From JBGTKH01 sp041744735 (lineage in GTDB: Bacteria > Planctomycetota > Planctomycetia > Pirellulales > Pirellulaceae): 16,327 nt of DNA. The DNA is taken from NCBI GenBank assembly GCA_041744735.1, contig JBGTKH010000549.1, forward strand, positions 1 to 16,327, written 5' to 3'. Made by a program: the position numbers and the translations under genes. Positions 7,392-14,985 of the stretch are shown one piece after another (positions within the stretch are counted from its first letter, which is position 1; every line of letters starts with the position of its first letter). The notes beneath the pieces are model-generated. The model ran no database searches, was not told where the DNA came from, and saw nothing but the letters and a program-made list of their open reading frames with translations.

Positions 7392-7583
7392 AGAAGCCGC
7401 GCAGGCGGAAAACCTGGCGATAGTAACCCGCGGGAGATCACGGCCGAGAAACTGAAAAAACAGCCCTGGCCGCCGATTCTACCCGAGCGTTTCAGCGCCG
7501 TCCGCACGGCCGTCGGCGAGCACGCCGCCCCCGCCTCGCCCGGCGAGAATCTCGATCACTCCACGACGCTTCTCCGCGCAAAA
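7392..7583 (+). other. Orphan coding-like fragment, no start
   Basis: One + frame, open from just after a TAA at 7389-7391, reads like real protein without a start codon: SNPREITAEKLKKQPWPPIL followed by PERFSAVRTAVGEHAAPASP. The pattern 'KLKKQPWP..LPE...AVR.A' is reminiscent of C-terminal winged-helix-like tails on some large planctomycete DNA-modification or nucleic-acid enzymes, but I cannot assign it. It runs into the 3' end of the convergent gene at 7585. I treat it as gene debris. Together with the two remnants to its left it fills the 604 bp (6981-7584) that carry no intact gene. Confidence 0.25.
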
Positions 7584-7584
7584 C

Positions 7585-8118
7585 TCACGGTGCCACAGCG
7601 GGAATTCGGTCCGGGTGTGAAATGTCGAACTTCTCTTTGCTCACCGTCAGCATGTCGAAGGCCACGAAATTCACGCTCAGTGTCCTGCCGTTGCTCAACA
7701 GAATGTCGTGACTGTACACGCCGCGGTCCGTTGCGTCGACCTCGTCGTACAGCCAATGAACGGCGATGTCCGAGAACACATCGGCTCGGTGCGGCGCGCT
7801 GAACGACGGTTCTTCCGCGAGCACGTAAATGAGCAGCAAAACGTCGTCTGCTTGCTCCACAGCAACCACCGCCAACTCGGCCGAAGTTTTAGGGACTGGT
7901 GTTTTGAGATAGCCCAAGTAGACGGCGTCGTGCAGACAGGTCGATTCGGCCAACTCGCGTGTCTTGTCGGGCAATCGGCTGCCAATCTTGTGGAGGTGCT
8001 GGTGGTAATCAGCGGTTGCTCTTTCCCAATCTGCATCGGCTTGGTCAGCGACGGACGGGTCATCTGAGTTGAATGCAACGTACAATTCAGGCGTAAAGTA
8101 TTTCACAGCGACGCTCAC
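7585..8118 (-). CDS. Hypothetical protein
   Basis: A 177-aa soluble protein that I do not recognise by function. It starts MSVAVKYFTPELYVAFNSDD, then a helical region (DADWERATADYHQHLHKIG), then STCLHDAVYLGYL, and ends in a beta-rich half (LLLIYVLAEEPS, VHWLYDEVD, HDILLSNGRTLSVNFVAFDM). The 'KYFTPELY ... LHDA' order occurs in uncharacterised bacterial proteins, and a distant link to DUF4085 is possible. There is no signal peptide or membrane segment. GTG 8118 overlaps the stop of the upstream gene (GTGA), which points to translational coupling. A GTG at 8106 would start the protein at VKYFTPELY and is an alternative. Neither has a strong Shine-Dalgarno sequence. The gene is intact, unlike its neighbours to the left. 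Confidence 0.7.
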   Translation of the reverse strand: MSVAVKYFTPELYVAFNSDDPSVADQADADWERATADYHQHLHKIGSRLPDKTRELAESTCLHDAVYLGYLKTPVPKTSAELAVVAVEQADDVLLLIYVLAEEPSFSAPHRADVFSDIAVHWLYDEVDATDRGVYSHDILLSNGRTLSVNFVAFDMLTVSKEKFDISHPDRIPAVAP

Positions 8119-8486
8119 TCGGCTTTGCGGTTGGTTGTTTCATAAAACGTGTGACCCGCCGGTGGCCGCGGGTTCGGTTGATAATGTGGTAAAGCGTTCG
8201 GTCCGGCGCCGGCGTGGGGCGGACAACGTTTGTAGCTGCCGTTTGCCGCGTGTTCGATATTCTTCGCCAATTCACGGTTCGCACACAGGTCGTTACCGCA
8301 CACTACCACGTCTCGCCCAACTCGTCGTGCGGCGACGGCCTGTGCTTCAGTCATCAGAGCAGATAGGGCGGTTTGATAATCTTGCGGATAGTTCAGGTTG
8401 GCTAACGTTTGTAACTCTGGATCGACGTCGTGATCGGCGAGCAGGTGGATCATGCGGCGGACGAAGTTGGGGACCAGCAGCGGCAC
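8115..8486 (-). CDS. Hypothetical protein with Cys/His cluster, possibly 5'-truncated
   Basis: Up to 123 aa, of unknown function. A helical N-terminal part (VPNFVRRMIHLLADHDVDPE) is followed by a segment with VVCGNDLCANRE and KRCPPHAG, which could bind a metal (three Cys and a His), then a Pro/Asn-rich tail. The stop overlaps the next gene's GTG start (GTGA), so the pair is likely one operon. The start is doubtful. GTG 8486 and ATG 8453 have no Shine-Dalgarno sequence, and the same frame continues upstream as convincing-looking sequence (QVDAAYATSCD) to a TGA at 8520-8522, then TYAGLSALQ beyond it. This fits either a lost N-terminus or a start that I cannot recognise. Confidence that some protein is made here is moderate. 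Confidence 0.5.
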   Translation of the reverse strand: MPLLVPNFVRRMIHLLADHDVDPELQTLANLNYPQDYQTALSALMTEAQAVAARRVGRDVVVCGNDLCANRELAKNIEHAANGSYKRCPPHAGAGPNALPHYQPNPRPPAGHTFYETTNRKAE

Positions 8487-8604
8487 GTCGCAGCTTGTGG
8501 CGTAGGCGGCGTCGACTTGTCATTGCAGGGCGGACAGGCCGGCGTACGTCCTACGAATGGGCCGCGGCCTTCACATTCGGCTCGCGCGCCCGTCAGCGAT
8601 GTCT

Positions 8605-10974
8605 TCAATCGGCAACTTGATGCTCGAGGACAACACTGGCCGAGTTTCCGGCGGGGTCGATGTTTAGCGGCACGGTCCAAACGACGCTGCCGACTTTGCA
8701 GAGTCCTTCGCCGCCGTCTTGGCAGTAGTAGTAATTCATCGAGACCTTAATTACGTCCGGCCCGGTGCCCGTGACGGGCAGCGCGATGTTGAAGGTTGTG
8801 GCGGGTTTGTCGAGCGATGTTTTTCCGACGGCGGTGCGATCGATGGGGCCGGATTCGGATTCGGCTTCCACGTAGTAGGCCATCGGTGCCAAGTCGTTGA
8901 TCTTCCAACCTGCCGGTAATTTCAACTGAATGGCCAGCGTGACTTTGCCGTCGGCGGGCTTCACGGCGGTGGGATTCAGTTTTACTTGCGCGGCGCCGGG
9001 GAACGTGAGCTTCTTGGTTGGCTGCGGAGGGCTGGGCGGAGTGAGACCGGCGATGGTGAGCGTGGCGACTTGGCCGCTGGCGATGTCCACCGTTCGGATG
9101 TGGTGGTTGTTGGTGTCGGCGACGTACAGCTTGCCTGCAGCGATCGTAATACCTGCCGGTTCGTTGAACTGCGCCGGCTGATCGCCGAAGCCGGGCTCGC
9201 CGGTGCCGGCCAACGTGCGGACGGCGCCGGTCTTGGCATCGACGACTTTGATCTTGTTGTTGTAGGTGTCGGCCACGTACAACTTGCCGTCGTGGTATGC
9301 GACGCCCAGCGCGTGCTGCAGCCGCGCGGTCTCGCGGTCCCCGTCGACGTCGCCGAATTCGAACAAGCGATTGAACGGCAGGTCAGCGGTGCCGACGACG
9401 GTTCGCACTTCTTTGCGCGGATCGAAAGGCACGGCGCGGATCGAACTGCCTTCGCTGTCCGCCACGAACAGCCACAGGCCGTCGGACGACAGTCCGCTGG
9501 GCTGAGCGAACGACGAGTAACGTTCTTCATACGGGATTTGCGGCAACAGCGGACCGTCGACGATATCTTCCCGCCCATTCCCGGCGAACGGACCGATCTC
9601 GGACTCGTCCAGCAGCATCTTCCAAATCTGATGCGGGCCGGCCATGGCGATGTACAAACTCTTGCCGTGGACCCACAGATCCCACGGGCTGCTGAGCGCC
9701 GTATCGCGCGGCTTGCCGACCCAGCGATCGGGCACCGGATCGGACTGCGTGAGGTTTTCCAAGCCGGGCCACGGATTACGCGATTGAACGCCGGTGCCCG
9801 CGATGGTTGTGACTTGCTTGTTCGTTAAGTCAATCTTTCGCAGCAAGTGATTTTCGGTGTCGGCCACGTACAGCGTTTCGCCGTGCAAGACCATACCCTG
9901 CGGATGATCGAACGACGCGCTAGGGAAGTCGCCGTCCTGCCGGCCCATCGTGCCCGTACCAATCGTGTCGATCAGCTCACCGCCCAACGACGCGACGACG
10001 ATGCGATTGTGATTGCTGTCGGCGACGAACAGCCGGTTGCCCTTTTCGTCCGCGATGACCTTGCCGGGAAATCGCAGCGGCGTCTTTTGCTGGCGATGCG
10101 CGAGCAAATCGAAATGGATTGGCGTTTCGTCGAGCGTTTTCTGCTGGCGATAATAGGGAACGGCGACCTTCAGCACGCGGTCTACGTCGTCGAACTGAAT
10201 TTCACCTGGTCGGCCCCAAATGGCGTTGCCTTCGGGATCGACCAACAGCACCGTGGGCCAACTCTGCACGCCATAGATTTGCCAAATCAAGTGGTCCGAG
10301 TCGTTAACCACCGGATGTTCGATTTCATAACGCAGAATGGCCTCGTTGATGTTCTTGCTATCCTTCTCCGTTTCGAATTTGGCCGAGTGCACGCCGATCA
10401 CGACCAATTCATTCGGATACGCCTTCTCCAATTTCTTCAACTCGGGCAGGATGTGCATGCAGTTGATGCAGCAATAGGTCCAGAAGTCCAGCAGCACGAA
10501 TTTTCCTTTGAGATCCTGCTTGCGCAGCGGGCCGCCGGTATTCAGCCATTCCATGTCCTCAGGAAATTCGGGGACGCTGACGCGATGCGGAAACGGGTTG
10601 CTCGGTGCCAAATCGCCGGGATCATCAGTGCTCGCGGGTGGGTTCGGCTGCGGGGTGACCTGCGGCGGCTCGGGCTGCGGGGACTTTTCGGGTTTGGGCG
10701 GGGCAGTTTCTGGATCTATCGTTGTTGTTTGTGGTTCAGCGGGCGGTTCGCTGGCGTCGGGTAAGTCTGGGGTAATCGATTGTGAAGTCTCTGCAGTCGT
10801 ACCATCCGCCTCAGCCACGACAACGGGCTCGCGCGGTGCGCCCTGCTGGCTGTTTGCCGCCGGATTGTCCGTAACGGCGGAGCTGCCGCAGCCAAAGAAG
10901 GCCGCAACGCAGAGCAGCCCACACAGAGAAAAAACGCGATTTGCGATCCCCGCGGTTGGCAACCTGAGCAACAT
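8605..10974 (-). CDS. NHLRC2-like lipoprotein: thioredoxin-like domain, NHL beta-propeller, DsbD-N-like C-terminus
   Basis: An exported lipoprotein of 789 aa. The signal sequence ends in FFGC with the lipid-attachment Cys at 29. Residues about 45-130 are a Pro/Glu/Thr-rich linker. Residues about 133-275 are a thioredoxin-like (AhpC/TlpA-type) domain with WTYCCINCMH, giving the redox pair C169 and C172, and the SWPTVLLVDPEG cis-Pro region. Residues about 300-665 hold NHL repeats (LFVADSNHNRIV, LYVADTENHLLRKI, LYVADTYNNKIKVV, LYVADTNNHHIRTV) forming a propeller. Residues about 680-789 are a beta domain with C751 and C759 (CQDGGEGLC), resembling the N-terminal domain of DsbD. The CCINC motif and the thioredoxin-NHL-beta order match animal NHLRC2. 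ATG 10974 has an excellent AGGAGG (10980-10985); the frame is open upstream to about 11496, but that part is non-coding. It is divergent from the DUF1573 gene. The partner and substrate are unknown. Confidence 0.9.
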   Translation of the reverse strand: MLLRLPTAGIANRVFSLCGLLCVAAFFGCGSSAVTDNPAANSQQGAPREPVVVAEADGTTAETSQSITPDLPDASEPPAEPQTTTIDPETAPPKPEKSPQPEPPQVTPQPNPPASTDDPGDLAPSNPFPHRVSVPEFPEDMEWLNTGGPLRKQDLKGKFVLLDFWTYCCINCMHILPELKKLEKAYPNELVVIGVHSAKFETEKDSKNINEAILRYEIEHPVVNDSDHLIWQIYGVQSWPTVLLVDPEGNAIWGRPGEIQFDDVDRVLKVAVPYYRQQKTLDETPIHFDLLAHRQQKTPLRFPGKVIADEKGNRLFVADSNHNRIVVASLGGELIDTIGTGTMGRQDGDFPSASFDHPQGMVLHGETLYVADTENHLLRKIDLTNKQVTTIAGTGVQSRNPWPGLENLTQSDPVPDRWVGKPRDTALSSPWDLWVHGKSLYIAMAGPHQIWKMLLDESEIGPFAGNGREDIVDGPLLPQIPYEERYSSFAQPSGLSSDGLWLFVADSEGSSIRAVPFDPRKEVRTVVGTADLPFNRLFEFGDVDGDRETARLQHALGVAYHDGKLYVADTYNNKIKVVDAKTGAVRTLAGTGEPGFGDQPAQFNEPAGITIAAGKLYVADTNNHHIRTVDIASGQVATLTIAGLTPPSPPQPTKKLTFPGAAQVKLNPTAVKPADGKVTLAIQLKLPAGWKINDLAPMAYYVEAESESGPIDRTAVGKTSLDKPATTFNIALPVTGTGPDVIKVSMNYYYCQDGGEGLCKVGSVVWTVPLNIDPAGNSASVVLEHQVAD

Positions 10975-11338
10975 CGTTACCTCCTCACAAGCGATGAACT
11001 TTAGCCTCGTTCTCAGCACGTCTTGGTTGCCCTCGCATACCGAATATCGTAGCGGAGTATCGCGGGCCAGTGAATCATAAAAACACAACACCGGTGAAAA
11101 CTCTGCCCATCCACCCGAATTTGGTGTTGACGCAACTGAAAGTCGTTTAACCGCGGTTAAACGAGCAAGCCGTGGTGGCGTTGCTGCTAGCAGACAAAAA
11201 AGGCTTTTGTCGTCAGCCGCTAACGACCGAATAATCGTTATAACTGGCTTCGCATCCGTGAGTCGAAGCGGACTGACGGTACGTCCGCACATCGCAATGA
11301 CCGGCGGGCAGCGACGATCAACAAGGGAGGGACCACCG
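10975..11338. other. Divergent intergenic region, 364 bp
   Basis: The space between the starts of the lipoprotein gene (-) and the DUF1573 gene (+). It must hold both promoters. I see the 22-bp palindrome (11143-11164), the Shine-Dalgarno sequences AGGAGG (10980-10985, - strand) and GGGAGG (11325-11330, + strand), and AT-rich stretches near 11075-11095 and 11229-11243. The TATAAC at 11239-11244 could be a -10 box for the + gene, but no -35 stands at the right distance. I see no small gene here. Confidence 0.6.
11143..11164. promoter_or_regulatory. Perfect 22-bp palindrome, probable operator
   Basis: The half-site TCGTTTAACCG is followed directly by its exact reverse complement, with no spacer. 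The bases just outside (11142 and 11165) do not pair, so the symmetry is exactly 22 bp. Its centre lies about 180 bp from one gene start and about 185 bp from the other. A perfect, gapless, long palindrome in a divergent promoter region is typical of a dimeric repressor or activator site. The cognate regulator cannot be identified from this window. Confidence 0.6.
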
Positions 11339-12325
11339 GTGTTACGCAGCGTGCTACTGACACTCTTGCTGCTGGCCATCAGCGCTTCCGGCGCGGCGGC
11401 ACAGGAGTGGGCCAAGAAAATGTTTAAAACCAGCAACCACGACTTCGGCAGCTTGGCTCGCGGCGCGAAAGCCGAATTTGCGTTTGAGTTGACCAACAGC
11501 TACGAAGAAGACGTGCACATCGCAGGCGTGCGAACAAGCTGTGGCTGCACGACGCCCACGATTACCAAAGAGTGGTTGAAGACGTGGGAGAAAGGGGCTA
11601 TCGTCGCCGAGTTCAACACGCGGTCGTTCCTGGGGCACAAGAGCGCCACGATCACCGTCACCATCGACAAGCCGTTCTTCGCCGAAGTGCAGCTTACCGT
11701 CGAAGGCTTCATTCGCAGCGACGTGGTGTTCGATCCCGGCGCGATTGATTTTGGCGAATTGGATGAAGGGACACCGGCCGAGCGGCTGGTGAGCGTGTCG
11801 TACGCGGGGCGTTCCGACTGGCAGATTTTGGACGTACGCTGTGCGAGTTCGTGTTTCGAAGTTGAATTGAACGAGCGGCAGCGGACGACGGGCCGCGTCA
11901 CCTATGACATGCTGGTGCGGCTGCTGCCCAGCGCGACCGCGGGCTACATTCACGACGAGCTGATGATCGTAACCGACGATCAGCAGATGCGAAGTATTCC
12001 GCTGACGATCGAGGGCCGCGTCGTTTCGCCGCTCTCGGTCAGCCCCGCGTCGTTGTTCCTGGGCGTGCTCGCGCCCGGCCAGAGGGTGACCAAACAATTG
12101 GTCGTCCGCGGCAAGCAGCCATTCAAGGTGGTCGGCGTCAAGTGCGCCGATGGCTGCTTTGAATTCAAGACTACCGCTGAGTCCCGCAACCTGCACTTCA
12201 TCCCCGTGACGTACACCGCCAGCGGCACGCCAGGCAAAGTCGCCGAAACCATTGAGATTCAAACCGATCTTGGCAATGGCCTGTCCGCAGCTTGCGTGGC
12301 CACGGCGACCATCGCTCAGCCTTGA
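11339..12325 (+). CDS. Secreted DUF1573 protein
   Basis: An exported protein of 328 aa with a signal peptide at about 1-21 (LRSVLLTLLLLAISASGAAA, cleavage before QEW). Three Ig-like/ASH-type beta repeats follow. The first is the classic DUF1573 unit (HDFGSLARGAKAEFAFELTN, then VRTSCGCTTP with C68 and C70). The second and third show the same layout with DVRCASSCFEVEL (C168, C172) and GVKCADGCFEFK (C269, C273). DUF1573 proteins are abundant in planctomycetes and Bacteroidetes; their role is unknown, though the fold suggests protein-protein contact outside the membrane. I chose GTG 11339 because GGGAGG lies 8 nt upstream and the signal peptide then begins properly. The longer frame from 11207 would put about 44 residues before the signal. 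It is divergent from the redox lipoprotein and convergent with the feo operon. Confidence 0.88.
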   Translation: MLRSVLLTLLLLAISASGAAAQEWAKKMFKTSNHDFGSLARGAKAEFAFELTNSYEEDVHIAGVRTSCGCTTPTITKEWLKTWEKGAIVAEFNTRSFLGHKSATITVTIDKPFFAEVQLTVEGFIRSDVVFDPGAIDFGELDEGTPAERLVSVSYAGRSDWQILDVRCASSCFEVELNERQRTTGRVTYDMLVRLLPSATAGYIHDELMIVTDDQQMRSIPLTIEGRVVSPLSVSPASLFLGVLAPGQRVTKQLVVRGKQPFKVVGVKCADGCFEFKTTAESRNLHFIPVTYTASGTPGKVAETIEIQTDLGNGLSAACVATATIAQP

Positions 12326-12409
12326 CTATCTTCAAGTCCTTCATTTTTTTGTTCGCCGACCGCGTTTACAGGAAATGCAAGACAGGAAAATAAACCGACG
12401 GCTTGCCGC

Positions 12410-12628
12410 TTACTTTCGCCGCGAAGACTTTGCCAATTGATCGGCCGACACAAACGGCTTCGTTTCGCCGGTGTCAGCCGGCGTCTTGCTACCGCAGCCG
12501 GAACAGCCGCCTCCGCCGCAGCCGCCGGCTTTCTTGCGGACGACGATTTGCCAGCCGCGGTAGCTCAAGTAGCCCAGCGCCGCGACGACCAGCCCCATTG
12601 CCGCTAAGTCTTGCCAATTGAAATTCAT
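12410..12628 (-). CDS. FeoB-associated Cys-rich membrane protein
   Basis: A 72-aa protein with one membrane helix (residues about 8-24, LAAMGLVVAALGYLSYRGW), a short basic stretch (VVRKKA) and then a Cys/Gly cluster GGCGGGGCSGCGS with C37, C42 and C45, followed by a polar tail. This is the layout of the small 'FeoB-associated Cys-rich membrane proteins' encoded directly after feoB in many bacteria, thought to help FeoB in a way comparable to FeoC but not well studied. ATG 12628 follows the FeoB stop by 13 bp and has AGGAG 7 nt upstream. The three cysteines could bind iron or an Fe-S cluster, which is inference. It is the last gene of the operon and converges with the DUF1573 gene after an 84-bp gap containing a seven-T run (12346-12352) but no convincing terminator stem. 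Confidence 0.9.
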   Translation of the reverse strand: MNFNWQDLAAMGLVVAALGYLSYRGWQIVVRKKAGGCGGGGCSGCGSKTPADTGETKPFVSADQLAKSSRRK

Positions 12629-12641
12629 GGCTCGGCTCCTG

Positions 12642-14972
12642 TCACGAAATTAGCCACATGCCGATTTGGTAAGTCAGCATGGCGCCGATGTAGGCCAGCG
12701 CGGTCATGTACACGAACGTGAATATCGGCCAGCGCCAACTGTTGGTCTCGCGCTTCATTACGACCAGCGTCGAGGCACACTGGGCACACAGCGCGAAGAA
12801 GACCATGATTGACAGTGCCACCGGCGTGTTGAATACCGGCCGCTCTGTCCCAGCCCACGTGGCGTTTCGAAGCGTGTCGCGCAGCGAGTCCGATTCCTCG
12901 TCTTCCTCCTCACCCAACTTGTAAATCACACCCAGCGTCGCGATCACGACTTCGCGGGCCGGGAACGACGCAATCGCCGCGCAGCCGATCCGCCAGTCCC
13001 ATCCGAGCGGCCTAACCAGCGGCTCGACGCCGTGTCCCATCCAGCCCAAGAAACTGTTTTCCAGATATGCGCCTTCGATTTGATGTTCGACCTCTGCGAG
13101 CCGATCCGTTAGTTGCTGAAGTTCGGCACGCGCCGCGGTGACCTTCGCCGATTCAGGCAACGGGGTTTGTTGCGATGCGTCACCATCGGCCTCCGTGGTG
13201 GGCAGTCGCTGTTGCAAAGTGTCGATGCGGACCTGTAAGTCTGCTTGCTCAGAGACCAGCGACGGATCGAGGCTCGCCGCACTGTGCGGATAATATGCGG
13301 TCGCCCAGACGACGATGGTCACCGCGAAAATCAGCGTGCCGGCTCGCCGCACAAACGCCCAGCCGCGATCCAGCATGCGATGCACGACGATGCCCAAGCC
13401 GGGAATCTTGTAACTGGGCAACTCCATCACGAACGCAGGCGTGGCGCCTTTCAGAATTGTTTTCTTCAGTATCAGTGCCACAAAAATCGCCGTGACGATG
13501 CCGATCGCATACATGGCGAACATCGTCACACCCTGCAGCCCAATTCCGAGCGAAAATTCTCGGCCGCCCGCGCGAAAGGTGTAGCCGACAAGCAACGTTT
13601 TTGGAATGAACGCACCGATCAGCAGCGTGTACACCGGCAGCCGCGCACTGCAGCTCATCAGTGGCGCGATCAGGATCGTCACCAGCCGGTCGCGCGGATT
13701 TTCGATTACGCGGGCCGACATGATGCCGGGAATCGCACACGCGAATGACGACAACAGCGGGATAAACGACTTGCCGCTGAGCCCCACGCGCGACATCAGT
13801 TTGTCCATCAGATACGCGGCCCGCGCCATGTATCCGCAGTCCTCCAAAATGGCGATGAACAGAAACAACGTGAAGATCTGCGGCAGAAAGACAAGCACGC
13901 CGCCCACGCCTTCGATTACTCCTTTGACAACAAGCGAACGCAGCGCCCCTTCGGACATGTTGGCTTCGACCAAGCCGCTGAGCATGCCCTTCAACTCGTC
14001 GATGCCCCACGACGCCGGCTCGGCCACGTAGAAGACCGATTGAAATAGCAGCACCATTACGGCAATGAAAATGATCGTGCCCCAAAGCTTGTGGGTGAGC
14101 ACGTGGTCGAGCTTGTCGCTGAGCGTGACTCGGCGCTGGGTTGGTCGCGTGACAACACCTTCGAGCACTTCCGCGACCCAGCGATAGCGCGACATCGCCT
14201 CCACCGCCGGCACCGGAAAGCCAGCCGCAGCGAGCCGTTGGCGTGCCGCCTTTACTTGATCGACCACTGCCGTGTTGATCCCCGGCATGTGTGAGCGCTC
14301 TAAATAACCGCTTGTGTCCAACAGCAACCGTTCCACCAAATAGCGCGGCAGCACTACCTCGCCTTCTCCTCGCTCGGTGGCTTCCAGCGTTGCCACCTCG
14401 CGCTGAAATTCATCAGGAAACGGGCTCTTCGGCGGCGTCACCGTTGTTTCGGCCGCCGCGGCCAACGTCGACTTCAATTCCGTTAAACCGACTTTGCGAT
14501 TCGCTTGGATTTCGACAATCGGCACATGCAGTTGGCTGCGCAGCCGTTCGATGTTCAACGTCAGCCCCTTCTCGGCCGCGACGTCCACCATGTTCAGTGC
14601 CAACACCGTCGGACGCCCCAACTCCAACACTTGACTAACCAGATACAGATTCCGTTCGAGATTGCTGGCATCGACGATGCACAAGATCACGTCGGGACGA
14701 TCGACGTCGTTGCGTCGCCCCAACAACACGTCGACCGCGATCATTTCGTCGGGCGAGCGCGGCGCCAGACTGTATGTGCCCGGCAAATCAACGACGGAAA
14801 ACTGCCGGCCTTCAATATTCAGGCGGCCGACCTTTTTCTCGACCGTGACGCCCGGATAATTCCCCACACGCTGCCGCACGCCCGACAGTGCGTTGAACAG
14901 TGTCGACTTGCCCGTGTTCGGATTCCCGATCAAGGCAATGGTGGCCGTGCGTGTTTCAGTAATGATCGACAT
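12642..14972 (-). CDS. feoB: Ferrous iron transport protein B
   Basis: Inner-membrane Fe(II) uptake permease with an N-terminal G-protein domain, 776 aa. The G1 loop is GNPNTGKST at 16-24, G3 is DLPGTYSL from D62, and G4 is NMVD at 127-130. The helical regulatory domain spans about 165-285. The membrane part contains the two Gate regions, with the conserved CAIPGIMSARVI and FPAREVVIATLG segments. Residues about 570-634, between two membrane segments, hold a Gln/Glu/Leu-rich, coiled-coil-like stretch (DLQVRIDTLQQRLPTTEADG and on to LQQLTDRLAEVEHQIEG) not present in short FeoB proteins. ATG 14972 starts the protein just before the G1 motif; the frame is open to 15044, but the upstream part runs into the intergenic repeat. 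The operon order is feoA, feoA, feoB, Cys-rich protein. Confidence 0.97.
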   Translation of the reverse strand: MSIITETRTATIALIGNPNTGKSTLFNALSGVRQRVGNYPGVTVEKKVGRLNIEGRQFSVVDLPGTYSLAPRSPDEMIAVDVLLGRRNDVDRPDVILCIVDASNLERNLYLVSQVLELGRPTVLALNMVDVAAEKGLTLNIERLRSQLHVPIVEIQANRKVGLTELKSTLAAAAETTVTPPKSPFPDEFQREVATLEATERGEGEVVLPRYLVERLLLDTSGYLERSHMPGINTAVVDQVKAARQRLAAAGFPVPAVEAMSRYRWVAEVLEGVVTRPTQRRVTLSDKLDHVLTHKLWGTIIFIAVMVLLFQSVFYVAEPASWGIDELKGMLSGLVEANMSEGALRSLVVKGVIEGVGGVLVFLPQIFTLFLFIAILEDCGYMARAAYLMDKLMSRVGLSGKSFIPLLSSFACAIPGIMSARVIENPRDRLVTILIAPLMSCSARLPVYTLLIGAFIPKTLLVGYTFRAGGREFSLGIGLQGVTMFAMYAIGIVTAIFVALILKKTILKGATPAFVMELPSYKIPGLGIVVHRMLDRGWAFVRRAGTLIFAVTIVVWATAYYPHSAASLDPSLVSEQADLQVRIDTLQQRLPTTEADGDASQQTPLPESAKVTAARAELQQLTDRLAEVEHQIEGAYLENSFLGWMGHGVEPLVRPLGWDWRIGCAAIASFPAREVVIATLGVIYKLGEEEDEESDSLRDTLRNATWAGTERPVFNTPVALSIMVFFALCAQCASTLVVMKRETNSWRWPIFTFVYMTALAYIGAMLTYQIGMWLIS

Positions 14973-14985
14973 GCTGTGCCTAGTG

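Noticed and set aside
8520..8522. TGA as a selenocysteine or readthrough codon
   Set aside because: No SECIS-like hairpin is evident after it, the flanking match to any selenoprotein is absent, and a second TGA lies close upstream in the same frame; gene decay is simpler.
9847..10764. 305-aa open frame on the + strand
   Set aside because: Antisense to the thioredoxin and NHL part of the lipoprotein gene; produced by GC-rich codon use, with no recognisable domain.
10975..11496. 174-residue N-terminal extension of the lipoprotein
   Set aside because: A perfect Shine-Dalgarno and lipoprotein signal mark 10974 as the start; the extension would cross the palindrome and the divergent gene.
12326..12409. 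Bidirectional terminator between the convergent DUF1573 gene and feo operon
   Set aside because: There is a seven-T run at 12346-12352 but no GC-rich stem in front of it strong enough to call.
13249..14085. 278-aa open frame on the - strand inside feoB
   Set aside because: Alternative frame of feoB, which has complete conserved motifs across this interval; the product is Arg/His/Cys-rich and meaningless.
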